In this document: one piece after another, positions 11,569-23,555 of the stretch
How the letters are laid out: the number at the start of each line of letters is the position of its first letter
Numbering within the stretch: position 1 is the stretch's first letter
From: Colius striatus
Taxonomy: Eukaryota > Chordata > Aves > Coliiformes > Coliidae
Length of the DNA: 64,000 nucleotides
Direction of reading: 5' to 3'
Assembly (NCBI RefSeq): GCF_028858725.1
Contig: NC_084769.1
Coordinates: 8,185,501-8,249,500 of the forward strand
Translations under genes and position numbers: made by a program
Notes under the pieces: generated by a model
Told to the model about the DNA's origin: nothing
Database searches by the model: none
What the model saw: only the letters and a program-made list of their open reading frames with translations

Positions 11569-14500
11569 GTAAGATTAATACTAATTGAATTTACTGACTA
11601 TATCTTCTGTCATAAAAGTATGGTTGTTAGGAGGCAATACTCCTAATGATGTACATTTTAAAGGTGTTTTATCTGTTCATCACAACATCACAACCTTCTG
11701 TGATTTTTAAGTTTCTCCAAAGCAAATGTGCTGGATGAATTTTACAGCATCCTAAACAGGAATATGTCATCATAGAGAAGAATATCCCTGAATTCATTGG
11801 ATTTACACAAGAAGGGGATCCAGACAAATACACAACACTTGTATATGAAATCCTACTCAGCCTCTGTGGGATCATTCTGTATTGCTTTATACTTAGCATA
11901 TGACATCTGTAGATAGGTGAGGTCATCTAGTCAGAAATGCTTGTTTTACTATTGAGGATACTAGGAAGAAATCATCATCATAGTGAATGTATAAACTATT
12001 CTAATATCCACTGAAAGAGAAACATAAATGCCACATGCTGTAAAATAATTGGGTTTGCTATACATAGGATTTGAATTCATTGAGACTATATTCTGGATTT
12101 ACTTTTAGTTAATGTTTTCAAATGATGACTGAGATTAACAAGACGTTTTTATAGCTGTACTGTGGATACATGACTGGAAAATGCTCAACAGTTGTGCAAG
12201 AGTACAAGCAGGCCAATGTTAAGTATTCAGCATGCTAGTCTAACAGATACTGAAGGAAGCAAAGCTGAGAGCTGAGGAAAGCCATGCCCTCACATCTCAG
12301 TCTATCTGCTGATGCCTCTCATTCATCTGCTGTGCTCTGCAGTAGGGATCAGCAGAGCAGTGCCTCCCTCCCAGGTTTCCACTGCTCTGCAGACCTTTGA
12401 GGACTCTGCTCTTCTCCCTGAAGTCTTAGCTAGAAGGTCTACAAGGTTTTGCAAGGTTTGCAGGGTTTCCAGGGTAGTGTCAGTTGGCCAGTGAAGAAAT
12501 GTGCAGAGCCTGTTTCAAAAGAGGTCTGTCCTTTCCCTTGGTTTGAAACGACACTCTTTTGTGTGATGTTGAATTACATCCCTCTATTTTGAAAAATAAA
12601 ATCAGAGAATAAAAGTAGTGAAGAGTGGTGTCTCCTCCCCTAAACTCTGAGCTGATATCAAGACCTTAATGGGAAGCTTTCTAAGCTCCTTCCTGTTCAG
12701 GCCTTGCAGCTCAGTGCTCTGATGGTGAGAAATAGTCGTTTTCAGGTTGTTCAGCCTGCAACAAAACCTGATTTCTCAGCTTGCATGCACTCAGCAGGCC
12801 ACATCATGCTCTCAGCTCTATTAAAGCTATTGCAGTTGTGTTCTAGCTTCTGGGCAGAGAAGGTAGGTTTCATATGAACTCATTATCCGACACATTCAGA
12901 GTCAAACAAAATCTGGCAGGTTTTGTATGCTCAGAAGTGTGTTTATTCCCAGGGCCAACCTCTGTTATTAGCTCTAGGGATGCACACCTCCAAAACAGCC
13001 TCCAGCTGAAGTGTACTGCTGTGATCCAAACAATCAGTCACCAACCATCAATATATCTGGAGAGAAGAACACCACTGATAGAAACAGGGTACTGAAAGCT
13101 AGGGGAAATGGTAGCAGTTGTGAATTTTGCACAAAGTTATTGGTGGTCTTCCCTAAATGTTTGCACTGACGTAATGGACTAGATTCAGCCTTTACTTTCA
13201 GCATTTTCTTTTCCCTGAGGTGTCAACGTAGTCTTCTGTATGGATGAAAACAAGGAACTAGGTATTTCTGGCTTCCAGTCCCACCTACTGCTAGTTTGGA
13301 CTAGCAAGTTTTATAGCCAAAATGATTAATTCTATGATTAATTCTTACACTTTCCTATCACTAAAGGGAGAAACAGAGGGACATTTGGCAATGCCATAGC
13401 GAATACTGTGTGTGTAACGTCAGCAGAAGTACATTATGTAATAATCAGTGCTATCTGCGTGTTAAAGTGCCCACAAGGATTTAATTAGAAGAGAAACACA
13501 AACTATAGATGTATGAGAAGGTGATGTTTCTCCCTGCTCTTCAGCAAGTGGTAAGTAGGGTGGGAAGTTGTACAAAACTGGAAAACGTGCAAAAACATTT
13601 CAGGCATTGGCTTGAGGTCATTGAATTTCTGCCAATATGTGTCAGCTGAAGATCTGTGGCTGATTAACTCCTGCTGCTACAAAAGTGTTGAAGAAAACGT
13701 GAGGGAAAGAAATATGACAGTGTTTCAATATTTTGAACATACAAACCCCTCATACCATCAGGCTGACATACCCACTTCTAAAATAATGTCTTCTGCTACA
13801 CGTGACGTTTACAGGTTCTGCTTGCCTGGAGAGTTTCTCAGGGCATACATATGTTTTCAGTACTTGTATATCACAGGTCAGTGTCTATTGAAGCTTTATA
13901 TTGAGTAGGATATGTATAACTAGATTAGGGAGTGTAATCTGTGCATTTAATTAGAAACGTGTGAGCACTGTTCATTGTTTACTGCCAGCTATTATTTCAT
14001 AACAAATGGGGAGAGTCATTTAGAGATTCAAGTGCCTTCAGCAGCCTGTCAGTAAATCACACTAGATGCTTTGTGACTCCATGGAACTCGATAAAACAAA
14101 GAACTCTATGTTTCTCCCATTCTTCCAAATTCCTATCCCATCATATCTCCTCTTAATTGTTGCCTTCATATCACGTATCTGTCTTCATTACCCTTGTATC
14201 CACTCTGTTACCAAATTCTGCCTCAGCACTATGTTTTAGTCCCATTCCCTGCCCGTGCAAGTCCTTAGGTCTCTCCAGTATCTTTTCCCAAAGGTTTTAT
14301 ATTTAACCTCTCAGGCATTCAGGGCTGGACATTCTGCTTGGAAAGTCTGGCCTTGATTTGCTCAAAAACAACTTCTTGTTTAGTGAGGTCTTCCAGCATT
14401 ATCGTATCTCAGAAAGAATTCCAATTTCTTTGTATTTAAAGGAAACATGTTTCTACTTTTGTACTCTGGACCATGAGATCCAAATAGGCGTTTCTGATAA

Positions 14501-16214
14501 CATTCCTCACCCTGACTGCCTGTGCTGCTTTTCCCATCTGCAAGGGATTGTAATCTTCTTCTGGAATGTTTTTTCCATGATTTAATCTACAAGTATTGCC
14601 TAGTGATGTTTACAACAACAATAAAAAAATCCCTCTTCCTTCCTTATCTCTTAGACTCTGAACATATAGGCTATGATGGTATATAATGGAAGAGTGAGAA
14701 AGGGAAAGAGTTGTTTTGGAGGGGAAGGAAAAAGGCTTGGCTTTGGCTTCCAACCCTTAGAATATGGATCTGGGCGTTCAAAGTGTGAGCATGAATTTCA
14801 TCACACTGTTTAGTATTCAGGCCTATCCCATCAAACAGTGAATTTCATGCTTCAGGTTAGGAGGATCCATTTCAGAAACAGCCTTCAAACAACATACTTA
14901 TGAGAAATTAAGTAGATGTTAAAACTTTCTTCCTTACACCGTAGGCTCACTAATTACTTCCTGATCACCTCAGATAAAGGTGAAGAGTTCAGTGTTGATT
15001 CGTATAGTAATCTGTCCCATTCCAGCTGATGTCTTGAGGGAATGTGCTTTACAATAGGGGGAAACAAACCTTTTAAAAATGATAAAATACAGATGCACTA
15101 ATCTCTTCAGAGACTGTACTTTATAGGACATATTTTTTATTGAGTGGCTATGGACCTCATGAACATTTGAATTAACACTTTGCTGGAAGTTAGTAGTTTG
15201 AAGCCCTTATTTTAACAAGATTCAAGGTCATACTATTGTTAAGAAATGCCAAGTAATCAAAGGAGTGGCCACAACTGCTGCCCAGGTCAAAGGGGAGTCT
15301 TGCTGTTTGTTTCCATGAAATTAGATCTCTTACTATCTTTTAGCTGTGACATGACAGGTATTACTCCAGAAATCTCTAGTAGAGTCACTGCCTACTATTG
15401 CTCTGTAGGTTTCCAATATTAACCACAGTTTGGAGAGCTTTTGTACACCAGACACTCATTTTCATTTGCAAACAAAACAGGTAAGCCTACAGTGACAATA
15501 GCGTTTTATGGTTTTATATACTAGTGAAACAATTACAAGATATTAACTTCATAGCAATTCACAGAATCGGAGTAGTTACAGGTAATCCTATGAGATCAGT
15601 TAAAGAAAATACTGTCTTTGTGATTTCAGTCTGATACTTAAAAAATAAAACATACCACCCATGAAGGATATACTTTTTACAGTTGCAGTATAATTTTACA
15701 CTACCTTATTGTTTCATCTGATGTACAAGTGATGCTCCTGTATTTTGTTTTTATAGAGGTTTTTTCTGCAAGTTGATTACAATCAAATGCCACAACTCTG
15801 AAAATAAGACTGGTTTGAGATAGAAGGACTGAAGTTCTTGGGTGCTTTTTTGCTTCTAAATAACATATTTCTATCCCATCAATGTTACAATGTTAGTTAT
15901 GACATTTTATCATATGTGTGGTTATAAGATGATAAGATAGACAGCTATTGGGGAAGAAGGTGGATCTCTACATCCTTCTGGATTGCTATGTAAGCAATTG
16001 AGACCAAAGCCTGTTGCTGAAGTGCTTTTACTTAGAATGAAAATAAACTGCAAAATTCATAATGTTGATGGAATATATTTATTTGGAATACATTGCTTAG
16101 CTGTCACATAGCTCAATGTCAGGTTGTTTTCTGTTCAACTGGGGTATATGACTATTAAAAGAGATACAGATCTTTGTGAAGAGCATTCTGCCGTATCATG
16201 TGGCTTTAATCCTT
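11569..16214. other. noncoding, putative intron
   Basis: No recognised interspersed repeat. It contains only short chance ORFs such as 13612-13908, without splice context. Confidence 0.4.
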
Positions 16215-16330
16215 CACAGAATCACAGATTTGTAAGGGTTGGAAGGGACATTGAAAGATCAGGGTCTGGCAGGGCCCAACCCCCCTGCCAGAGCAGGACC
16301 ACCTAGAGTAGGTCACACAGGAACTTGTCC
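16215..16330 (-). repeat. CR1 LINE, 3' end fragment
   Basis: Reverse complement of a CR1 3' end: cacagaatcacag, then 'gggttggaagggacattga' and 'ccagagcaggaccacctaga', ending near 'cacaggaacttgtcc'. About 115 bp of the 3' end is kept, with a small internal rearrangement (tctggcagggccc) relative to the usual sequence. It lies about 120 bp before a candidate exon. Confidence 0.92.
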
Positions 16331-16446
16331 TTAAATTCTTTAGGTTTTGTTTAAAAGAGCAGCTTTACAAAGTAAAATAGTGTGAATATTTCATGAATTT
16401 AAATTGTTTAATGGATAATTTTTTCATGTTGTATCTTTCATTTCAG

Positions 16447-16495
16447 CACATGGAGTTGAAAATGGTGAATGAAACTATGCCAAAACAGATGGAAA
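16447..16495 (+). CDS. candidate internal exon 4 of an unrecognised gene
   Basis: The acceptor is TGTTGTATCTTTCATTTCAG; the donor is GGAAA|GTAATT, which is weaker. The exon is 49 nt. Only the phase-0 frame is open across it, which is exactly the phase in which exon 11439-11568 ends. It encodes 16 residues, HMELKMVNETMPKQME, and ends in phase 1. The frame agreement and acceptor favour a real exon. The short length and weak donor are the reasons for caution. Confidence 0.4.
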
Positions 16496-17387
16496 GTAAT
16501 TTTTCTGTATTATTTTTTCACTTTAAGCTAAAATATATGAAATAAATTAATATGAAAACGCACAGAAAAATATTTAGTAAAATTAAAGCAGGTATTTCTG
16601 TAATGTGAGTGTAGTGAAGACTTGTTTATGTGACAAGGTTCCTTTGGTAATGTTTGGAATTTGTTATTTGGTTTGTGGGGGAGACAGCTGAGATAGGGAA
16701 TGCTATTAAAAAAGATAAGGAAAGGATTGATTGTATTTCAGTTTTTCCCTAAGGTTCTTCAACCAAAAGGAAAAGGGGAAAAAACTAAACCCTAAACAGA
16801 GGCAAAGCCAAGCTTTTAAGTAACTAGTGTGGGATGAGGAGAGTGTTAGAATGTATCACTGCCACCAGGGCCACATTGGCTACTCTATTCACTGGGGTGT
16901 TCTTTGAAAGTAACAAAAGCCCTATCCTTTGCCTGATCCAAACTGTCCAGTTGTCTCCCAGACCCTTTTGATCAGGAAAAAGTCAATGTTTCAAGCTGTG
17001 CTCTTTATTTGTGTGGATAATTCCCAGCCTGACTGCACACGTGGTTGGCCCTTACAGCTGTGGTGGCATTTAGCTGGGGAGATTTGAGAAGAGAATATCT
17101 TTTTGAAGCAGCCAGCACTTATCAAAGTAAAAGTTTTTGTTTTATTTAAAATGAGGCTTTTACATCTGAAAGCAAGCTGCAGTGAAGTGCTTCTCTGGTG
17201 GCTCATGAACTGTGCCCTGCTGCTTTCATTCTGGTCACACGCTCCTGTGGGGCTCTGTAGGATTAGCTTTAATGACACTGCTTTGTTGTAATACGGGTGG
17301 CAGTGTAATATAATGAATTGTACTGGGGCGTGGGAGCAATACCTTCACCTACTCTACCTGCAGTGGTTTTGGTGCCATGTACACAAA
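16496..17387. other. noncoding between exon candidate and CR1
   Basis: No repeat or gene recognised. A 95-codon antisense ORF (17278-16991) has no supporting splice or promoter signal. Confidence 0.4.
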
Positions 17388-17697
17388 CAGGTTGGGGCAT
17401 CCCTTTTTTTCTGTTGTATCTAGCAACAGGACAGAGGTAATGGGATGAAGCTGGAACACACAAAGTTCCATATAAATATAAGAAAATACTATTTTACTAT
17501 TCAGGTGAGGGAGCCCTGGCACAGGCTGCCCAGGGAGGGTGTGGAGGCTCCTTCCTTGGAGGTCTTCAAGACCCACCTGGACACGTTCCTGTGTGACCAG
17601 ATCTAAATGGACCTGCTTCTGCAGGGGGATTGCACTGGATGATCTCCAAAGGTCCCTTCCAACCCCTACCATTCTATGATAATTCTATGATTCTATG
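17388..17697 (+). repeat. CR1 LINE, 3' end with last ORF2 codons
   Basis: The copy runs from 'ggttggggcatccc' through 'agcaacaggacagaggtaat' and 'gggatgaagctggaacac' (last part of CR1 ORF2 and its end). The gtgagggagccctggcacag block follows, then 'tggatgatctccaaaggtcc'. It closes with three ATTCTATG octamers (17671, 17682, 17690). The 5' end is truncated and the 3' end is complete. An antisense 107-codon ORF over it is a shadow. Confidence 0.95.
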
Positions 17698-20600
17698 AAA
17701 CAGGAAAGCTGAAGCAGGGACCTTTTTTGGGAGTGTGCATGTGTTATCTGTGAGTAACACCCAGGGCCGGGAGCCAGGCCTTTAGGGGTTAGATCTACAC
17801 ATTTGTGACCTCTACTCAATTTCTAAGTCAGTTTAATAAATCTCTATTTCAATTTCTTCCTCAGTAAGTTGGATCTTATAATAGTTTCTTACTTCATAAG
17901 TATTTGAAGAATGGTCTGTTTTTAGCATGTGTGTGTAGCTTGGTTTGGTATCTTCAGATGAAAGGTGTCACAGAGAAAGCAACAATATAGCAAAGCTGTG
18001 AAGAGTCCTGTGCTAGCAAGGAGAGGGGAACCCTTTGTAACTCAGTAGGGGAAATAACCCTGACTTTTTGCTAGTTGACTATGACATTCACAGGGTGTCT
18101 AATGTCACCATGCAACATAATGCACTCCAACATTTTTAAATGAAAGATGGCATTACAAATATTACCCAGTCAGATGTTGACTCAGTTTCTAATGTTTGTA
18201 GTTGGATTATTTTTTTCCCCACCTAAAACTGCTGACAAATTCCTTAATCTGCAGATAGTTTCAGTCTTCTCGAAACTTGGATCTCTATTTGTGTGTGAGT
18301 CTGTAAATTAGAATTTTATTCACCTGGATACATCATCAGAAGAAAAGCATGTGCCAAGAGCATAGTCAGGCACTGCAAAAGCACGGTGCAGTAATGGAAA
18401 AGACATGCAGAATGTTGGCCTCCAACAGTTTTCCCAGTGTTCTGAGAAGGCAAGCTGAAGTAACCATAACATTCAGAGGATATAGCAGGAGCATAAGTCA
18501 AGGAGAACAGTTTAATAAAGGTGAGAAGTGTGTTCTTTCAAGGTAGAAGAGAGAATACAGAGAAGAGCAGCAATGAAGTATATATAGTGTTGCTAACTTA
18601 ATAGGTTAATGTTTGCTTATTCATAGGGAAAACCCTAAAATACAGAATTGACACAGTGACTCAGTAAACTGAATTATTAAGGCAATGTTAGAAGATTCTA
18701 TTCCTTATGGCCACATTAGAACTGCTTGCACAGTTAGGACATCTATTCCACAGATGGACAAATTAAGTGCTATCAACTGTCTGTATTATATATACAGCCC
18801 TGAAAACTACTTGAATATTTGTGGACAAATAAAATCTCAGTGTGTAAAAAACCATCGAAACAGAAGAACAAATTGTTGATTGTGCACACCCAGTGCCTTT
18901 AAACACCAGGACTTTGCAAAAACGGAGCTGTCTATAAATGTGTTGCCAATAGCAGATACTTGCCTTTGTTTGCATTTTTAATGAAGTGGAAATTGGAACG
19001 AGAGCTCTGGTATGTCAGGCACAAGAAAATACAGAGAAAAAGAAACACCTGAATGGATCAGTTCACAGCAGAAGCTGGGGAGAGGTGAAGAGGAGAGAGA
19101 AAGCACTGGTGTGGGATAGCAGTGCTTAGGCTTAACTGATACTAGCATATCACTGGTGCTAATAATGTGGAAAACACTGCGTGGGTTTAAGGACATGATT
19201 TACCAGCCCAGCAGTGCATCCAAGGTACTAGGAAGTAGAATCTACATCAGCTTGGATAAAGACAGCATAAAGTCACTAGTTTCACCAAGTAAGATGGACA
19301 ATGGCATTTCCAGGTAATCGTGGTGGAGATGTCTGGTTTGGATTTCATTTGCAGAAGAAAGACTCAAAACTAAAGACTGTGTAAAGCACTGAATGTCGTG
19401 GCAGCAGTCAGTTACTGCAAGTGCCATTCTTGGAGTCTGGAGCTGCCTGGAAAAACCTAACATCATAACTAAAAAAAATGGGGACTGTGAGTTCGAAAGG
19501 ACTCAGTGAACCCAGGGAATTACTTTAGAAGAAGTAAGTGTCAGGCCTAATGTGAAGAAATAGCTCTATTACATGCCAGTGCCACAGAAAGAACAGAAGT
19601 CCTTGCTTGCAGTAATACAGATGGTGACCTATTACTTTGATTAAAGCTAGTTTATACCAATAGAAACCAGTGAGCCTTCTCACAAACTGGAGATGTGGAT
19701 AAACAGTGAGCAATAGCTGCATAGCAAGCTGGGGAAGATACTACTTGAAGGGAGGATAAAAGTAAAAAGCTCATTTATTACATTGAAAACAAGGAAATAG
19801 TGCATGAACCGTGCTGTTCCTCAGCAACAGTTGGAAGAATATTCCTGCTGGAAGATGCCTCAATGGTTTATTGATCAAAAGCACTGACACCAACATGGGC
19901 AGAAGTGCACTGCAAGAGAGGAATTGTTTACCAATTCTTACTGCACATCAGAAGTTACATCAGTAGGTATATATGGTGACACGGTGACAGCTGAAACAGA
20001 ACCCAAATCCCTAGAGGGCATGCTTTGACAAACTGCTGGCTTTTGCTTTCTCATGTTGTTGGCACATAAACGTAAAGTGACAAACATGAGACTTGAAGGT
20101 TAAAATAAAAGCTTTAAGAGAAATTTCTGTAGCTGATCTGCCCTTGTTCATTGTCACAGAACTCGATGCAAAAGCAGAGGAAAACTGAGGCGTACAGACA
20201 ACAGAAAAGATGGTTTTATGAGTGCCTGTAAATTAGCTGGCAGATGGACTGAGAAAAACAGAGGGCAATGGGGTTCTGTGGCCTTTAAAGAAAGCAGGAA
20301 AATCAGTGTATGGCACTGCAGAACCTCAGCAAATTCCCCATCAGACTTTCAACATGGAGATATTAAGTTTGAAACAATTTCTAAAAGGCTTTTGAAGACA
20401 TTGATTCGGCTGCAGAGGGGGAACTAAAGGAAAATAATGAAGGAAAAAGCAAGACAAATGTCTGCCTGTGTTCTTAGAGTTATTCAGGAAGGAAAGCTCG
20501 GAATGGTCCAATGCAGAATTCAGGTGCAACAAAAAGGACTGGATGTCAGATGTTCGAGTCGACAAACTGTAGAGGTCGAACTGCAAGTCTGTCTGTGATA

Positions 20601-20753
20601 ATTTACGGTTGCAGATAGCAAGGCTTAGAAGGGAATACTTGTAGCTTCACCTTGGTTCAGAGGAGACAACAGTGTACTGAGTTGATTTTCACAGATTTTC
20701 TCCAATATCATCCAGTTAGGGACATACTAGGAGAACTCTTGCCGTGAAGCTAT
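17698..20753. other. noncoding, purine-rich on + strand in places
   Basis: No repeat family recognised. From about 18900 to 20600 the + strand is noticeably rich in A and G, with many short antisense ORFs but none with splice or start context. It may be intron or an unannotated transcript; I cannot tell. Confidence 0.4.
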
Positions 20754-21188
20754 TTGACTGATGGTAGATCTTTATTTCAGATGGAGCCTCAGGTCATGCT
20801 TTGGAGGGATTTTGATGATTTGCAGGGTGCATGCCAGGCTCTGTTCCTTGGGGCCTCAGGGAGTAGCTGGTGGGCGCCTGCCATCTGGTCCACAGCCAGC
20901 TCAGCAGCCTCCTGCCTGCTCCTGCCCTCTTCCCTGAAGATGCTGGCAAGGAGCAGGCTGCACGTGGGAGAAAAGGAGCTTGAACCGTGCGAGCCTGCTC
21001 CCGGCCAGGACCTTGGGCTGCTCCCTCCCTTTCCCCCTGCCCTATCCCCATCAATTACAAAGTGTAGCTGTGACAGATGCAAGTCCAGCCCCAGAAGAGG
21101 AAAGGTCATGGAAAGCTTTGGATTTAGTATGAATGTGCACACACGCTGCGTGGTTTACCACATGATTATGTGCCTCACTGGGTCATAA
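20754..21188 (+). CDS. GC-rich patch with ORFs in three frames, uncertain
   Basis: The + frame is open for 144 codons from TTG or GTG-like starts, with an ATG at 20781 right after an acceptor-like TCTTTATTTCAG. Antisense frames 21142-20789 and 21054-20794 are also open. The core (about 20850-21050) is much richer in G+C than its surroundings, which by itself removes stop codons, so the ORFs may carry no meaning. The + frame ends with a small Cys cluster (CSCDRC) that resembles no domain I can name. CpG is sparse, so this is not an obvious CpG-island promoter. Confidence 0.15.
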   Translation: MTDGRSLFQMEPQVMLWRDFDDLQGACQALFLGASGSSWWAPAIWSTASSAASCLLLPSSLKMLARSRLHVGEKELEPCEPAPGQDLGLLPPFPPALSPSITKCSCDRCKSSPRRGKVMESFGFSMNVHTRCVVYHMIMCLTGS

Positions 21189-22416
21189 AGGCTGCATATC
21201 ATTGGACTAGCCAGAGATAAGCAGTTACCAAGGGAAATGGATATACCAGGGACCCTTATCTAGGTCTATTAAGCTACCAAATGCAGCAGTGTAATTGGAG
21301 GCTTTGCCTGCCCAGATGTTAAGAGCAGAAGGCTCCCTGTAACAAGAGATCTGAGGAGATTTGGGTTAACTAAATAGGGATTTTATTGACAAACCTTTTA
21401 AAATGCTTCATGCCTTCAGCAATTAAGCATAACACACATCCTGAGAAGGACAGGTCTCTGTCTCTCACAGTTGCCTGATTCCACTTGAATACAATCCTGG
21501 AGAGAAGAGCGAAAGAAATCGTGTCCTATGTTGTTTTATAGTGTTGATATCATTCCCTACCCTGCCAGATTGAGAGTGAATAGTGAGTCTACCTCCTGCT
21601 AGTTCAGTCATGGAATCCTCTCAAATGTCCTCTTTTGAATATTGTGGCATCCCTAGAAGAGTCTACATTTCTTTCACAGACTTGTGTGCATGTAAATATA
21701 CAAAGGGAAAAAATATCTTTGCAAAAAGGGATGCAGGCATATCCAGATAGGTTTATTTTACAAATAGCAAAGGTCAACTTTCCCTGGTGCTCTTGAGTTT
21801 TACTTATGTTCTCCATCTACTCGCAGTGAATGTGGAATAGCCTCAAATCACAGCTATAGCTTTGAACTGTCTGCAAACCAGAATTTCCAGCCTATGTTAA
21901 AAATTCTGAGATCTTGATATTTCATTTAGTCCCAGCTGGAAAATTCTGGTTTTGTTCTAAAGATATATGGATACTTTTGGCCCTCGTGCTCATTTAATTT
22001 TATAGCTATAAGAGATGTTGTACACTAAAAGAGATGATGTACACTGTTTTTCTCCATGAGTGTACAGTTTTGATCTTTAAAGTGGGTCTTACTGTATACT
22101 TTGCCTTTATGGAATAAGTGTTTTCTGGTTAAAAACTAAGCTGCCAAAGAACTGGCTAAATCTTTCACATGGAAAATACTCTGCTTCCTGCTGTCAACAG
22201 AGCTAGGCAAAACACGGCAGTGTAAAGATGTCTTTTGCTGGGCATCCCTGGAGGCAGGGACATTCAAGGGTAGATACTCCAATAGCAGACATTTTTCTTT
22301 TCTAGGAGCTCTGTAAGTGCATGTGGAGCTCTAATTGCTGTGAATGGCTCTGCTAGCAGTTCCTTTCTCCTTCTGTTCTTGCGCCTCTGTGCTTGCCTGT
22401 CTGCTTTTCCTTTCAG
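21189..22416. other. noncoding
   Basis: No interspersed repeat recognised. It contains a 17-bp direct repeat at 22010-22045 and ends in a long C/T tract before 22417. Confidence 0.4.
22010..22045. repeat. 17-bp direct repeat, two units
   Basis: aagagatgttgtacact and aagagatgatgtacact, one mismatch, repeated with a 19-bp period. Confidence 0.85.
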
Positions 22417-22468
22417 GGCCTCCTTTGACCCAGATAGGAAGTGAGCTGGGATCATCTCGAAGCATTTA
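22417..22468 (+). CDS. possible terminal exon of the candidate split gene
   Basis: A long pyrimidine tract (TGTCTGCTTTTCCTTTCAG) precedes 22417. In phase 1, the phase left by exon 16447-16495, it reads about 17 codons (PPLTQIGSELGSSRSI) and then TAA. It could also act as a 24-nt internal exon, using GGAA|GTGAGC at 22441 as donor. A canonical AATAAA with a GT-rich element follows at 23535. Short open length makes chance agreement likely, hence the low confidence. Confidence 0.22.
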
Positions 22469-23534
22469 AAATAATTGGGTATCAACAGCTGGCTTTATGG
22501 GAGCTAACAGTGTAAATCCAGAGTTTTTATGATTTCAATGGGTGGGGGTTTTTTGTAGTTTATAAAGCAGATCCAAGTAATTTTGGCTGGGAAACAGTTT
22601 TCCAACTTATTTCTATAGTAATACCTTAGAGTTTTTCATTATAGTGAAAATCTCTAGCAGGTCTGCAGGGAAAAATTGCCTCCACTGTTTCCAGACACCC
22701 AATATGTTTTCCCTGAGCTTGAATTTATGAGTTTTGGCAAAGATAACTCACAATATGATCGTGTTTCAGGGTAGTGGTTTCTTGCACTGAATCCCAAACC
22801 AACGTGTAACTGTTCAGAAGGCTCCTATATGTCTTTGGTGATGTACACATATGGGACGAGGCTCTCCAAAATCCTACCAATCTGTTTTCACCTCCAGTGT
22901 ATTATTCACTGCGCAGCATATCAAAACAGTTTCTGAACTACAATTTAATTCCCAACTTCTTTCCAAGTTTTTACAGCATAAATTGCAGTCCTAGCCTAGA
23001 AGAGCACGATTTGACTCTTAATGAAAGTTCTTTTGTTTGGATTGCTTTGTAAGTAGGTTCAAATATAACTGTTTATTAAAGAGCTTTCCTGAAAGAACAA
23101 GTGCTTGAATCAAATGACTCCGCAAGGTGTAGTATAGAATTCCTCTCAGATTTAAGCATTAGACTGGGAGAGAATGAGTATGTCTGTCCTGGGAAATTTG
23201 AGTCATTATTTTGGCATTTTGTTTTCAACTGAAATGATTTTTTTACGCAGTTGTGTTGAAAATATCTCCTCTAAAACTAAATTGACTTTCTTCCCGGTTT
23301 TGCTACAATGCCTCCAAGTCATCATTTCTATGCCTTGCAATATACCCTGCTGCCCAGCTGCCCCATGGCACAGGTGGAGCACCGGGTGACACAGCTGTCA
23401 TCCTCTGAAGTGCCTCTGGAAGGCACACAACCCCAGACTCTAACTGACACCTGAGAGATGGAGGAGGTAGGAGTACTCAGATGGTGAACCACAGTGCTCT
23501 TTCTGACCTTAAACACATTGTGCTTGAGCCTGCA
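22469..23534. other. possible 3' UTR or noncoding
   Basis: If the 22417 exon is terminal, this would be its 3' UTR up to the poly(A) signal. Otherwise it is noncoding sequence without recognised features. Confidence 0.2.
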
Positions 23535-23540
23535 AATAAA
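23535..23540 (+). terminator. poly(A) signal AATAAA with GT-rich downstream element
   Basis: AATAAA is followed about 30 bases later by gtgtgtgtggtgtgtgtgca-like sequence (23569-23587). This is the arrangement expected of a vertebrate cleavage and polyadenylation site. Isolated AATAAA hexamers are common in AT-rich DNA; the GT-rich element is what raises this one above background. Confidence 0.35.
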
Positions 23541-23555
23541 AGCCTTCTGACTCAT

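Noticed and set aside
17349..17672. 107-codon antisense ORF
   Set aside because: It lies on the reverse strand of the CR1 copy at 17388-17697 and reads noncoding repeat sequence.
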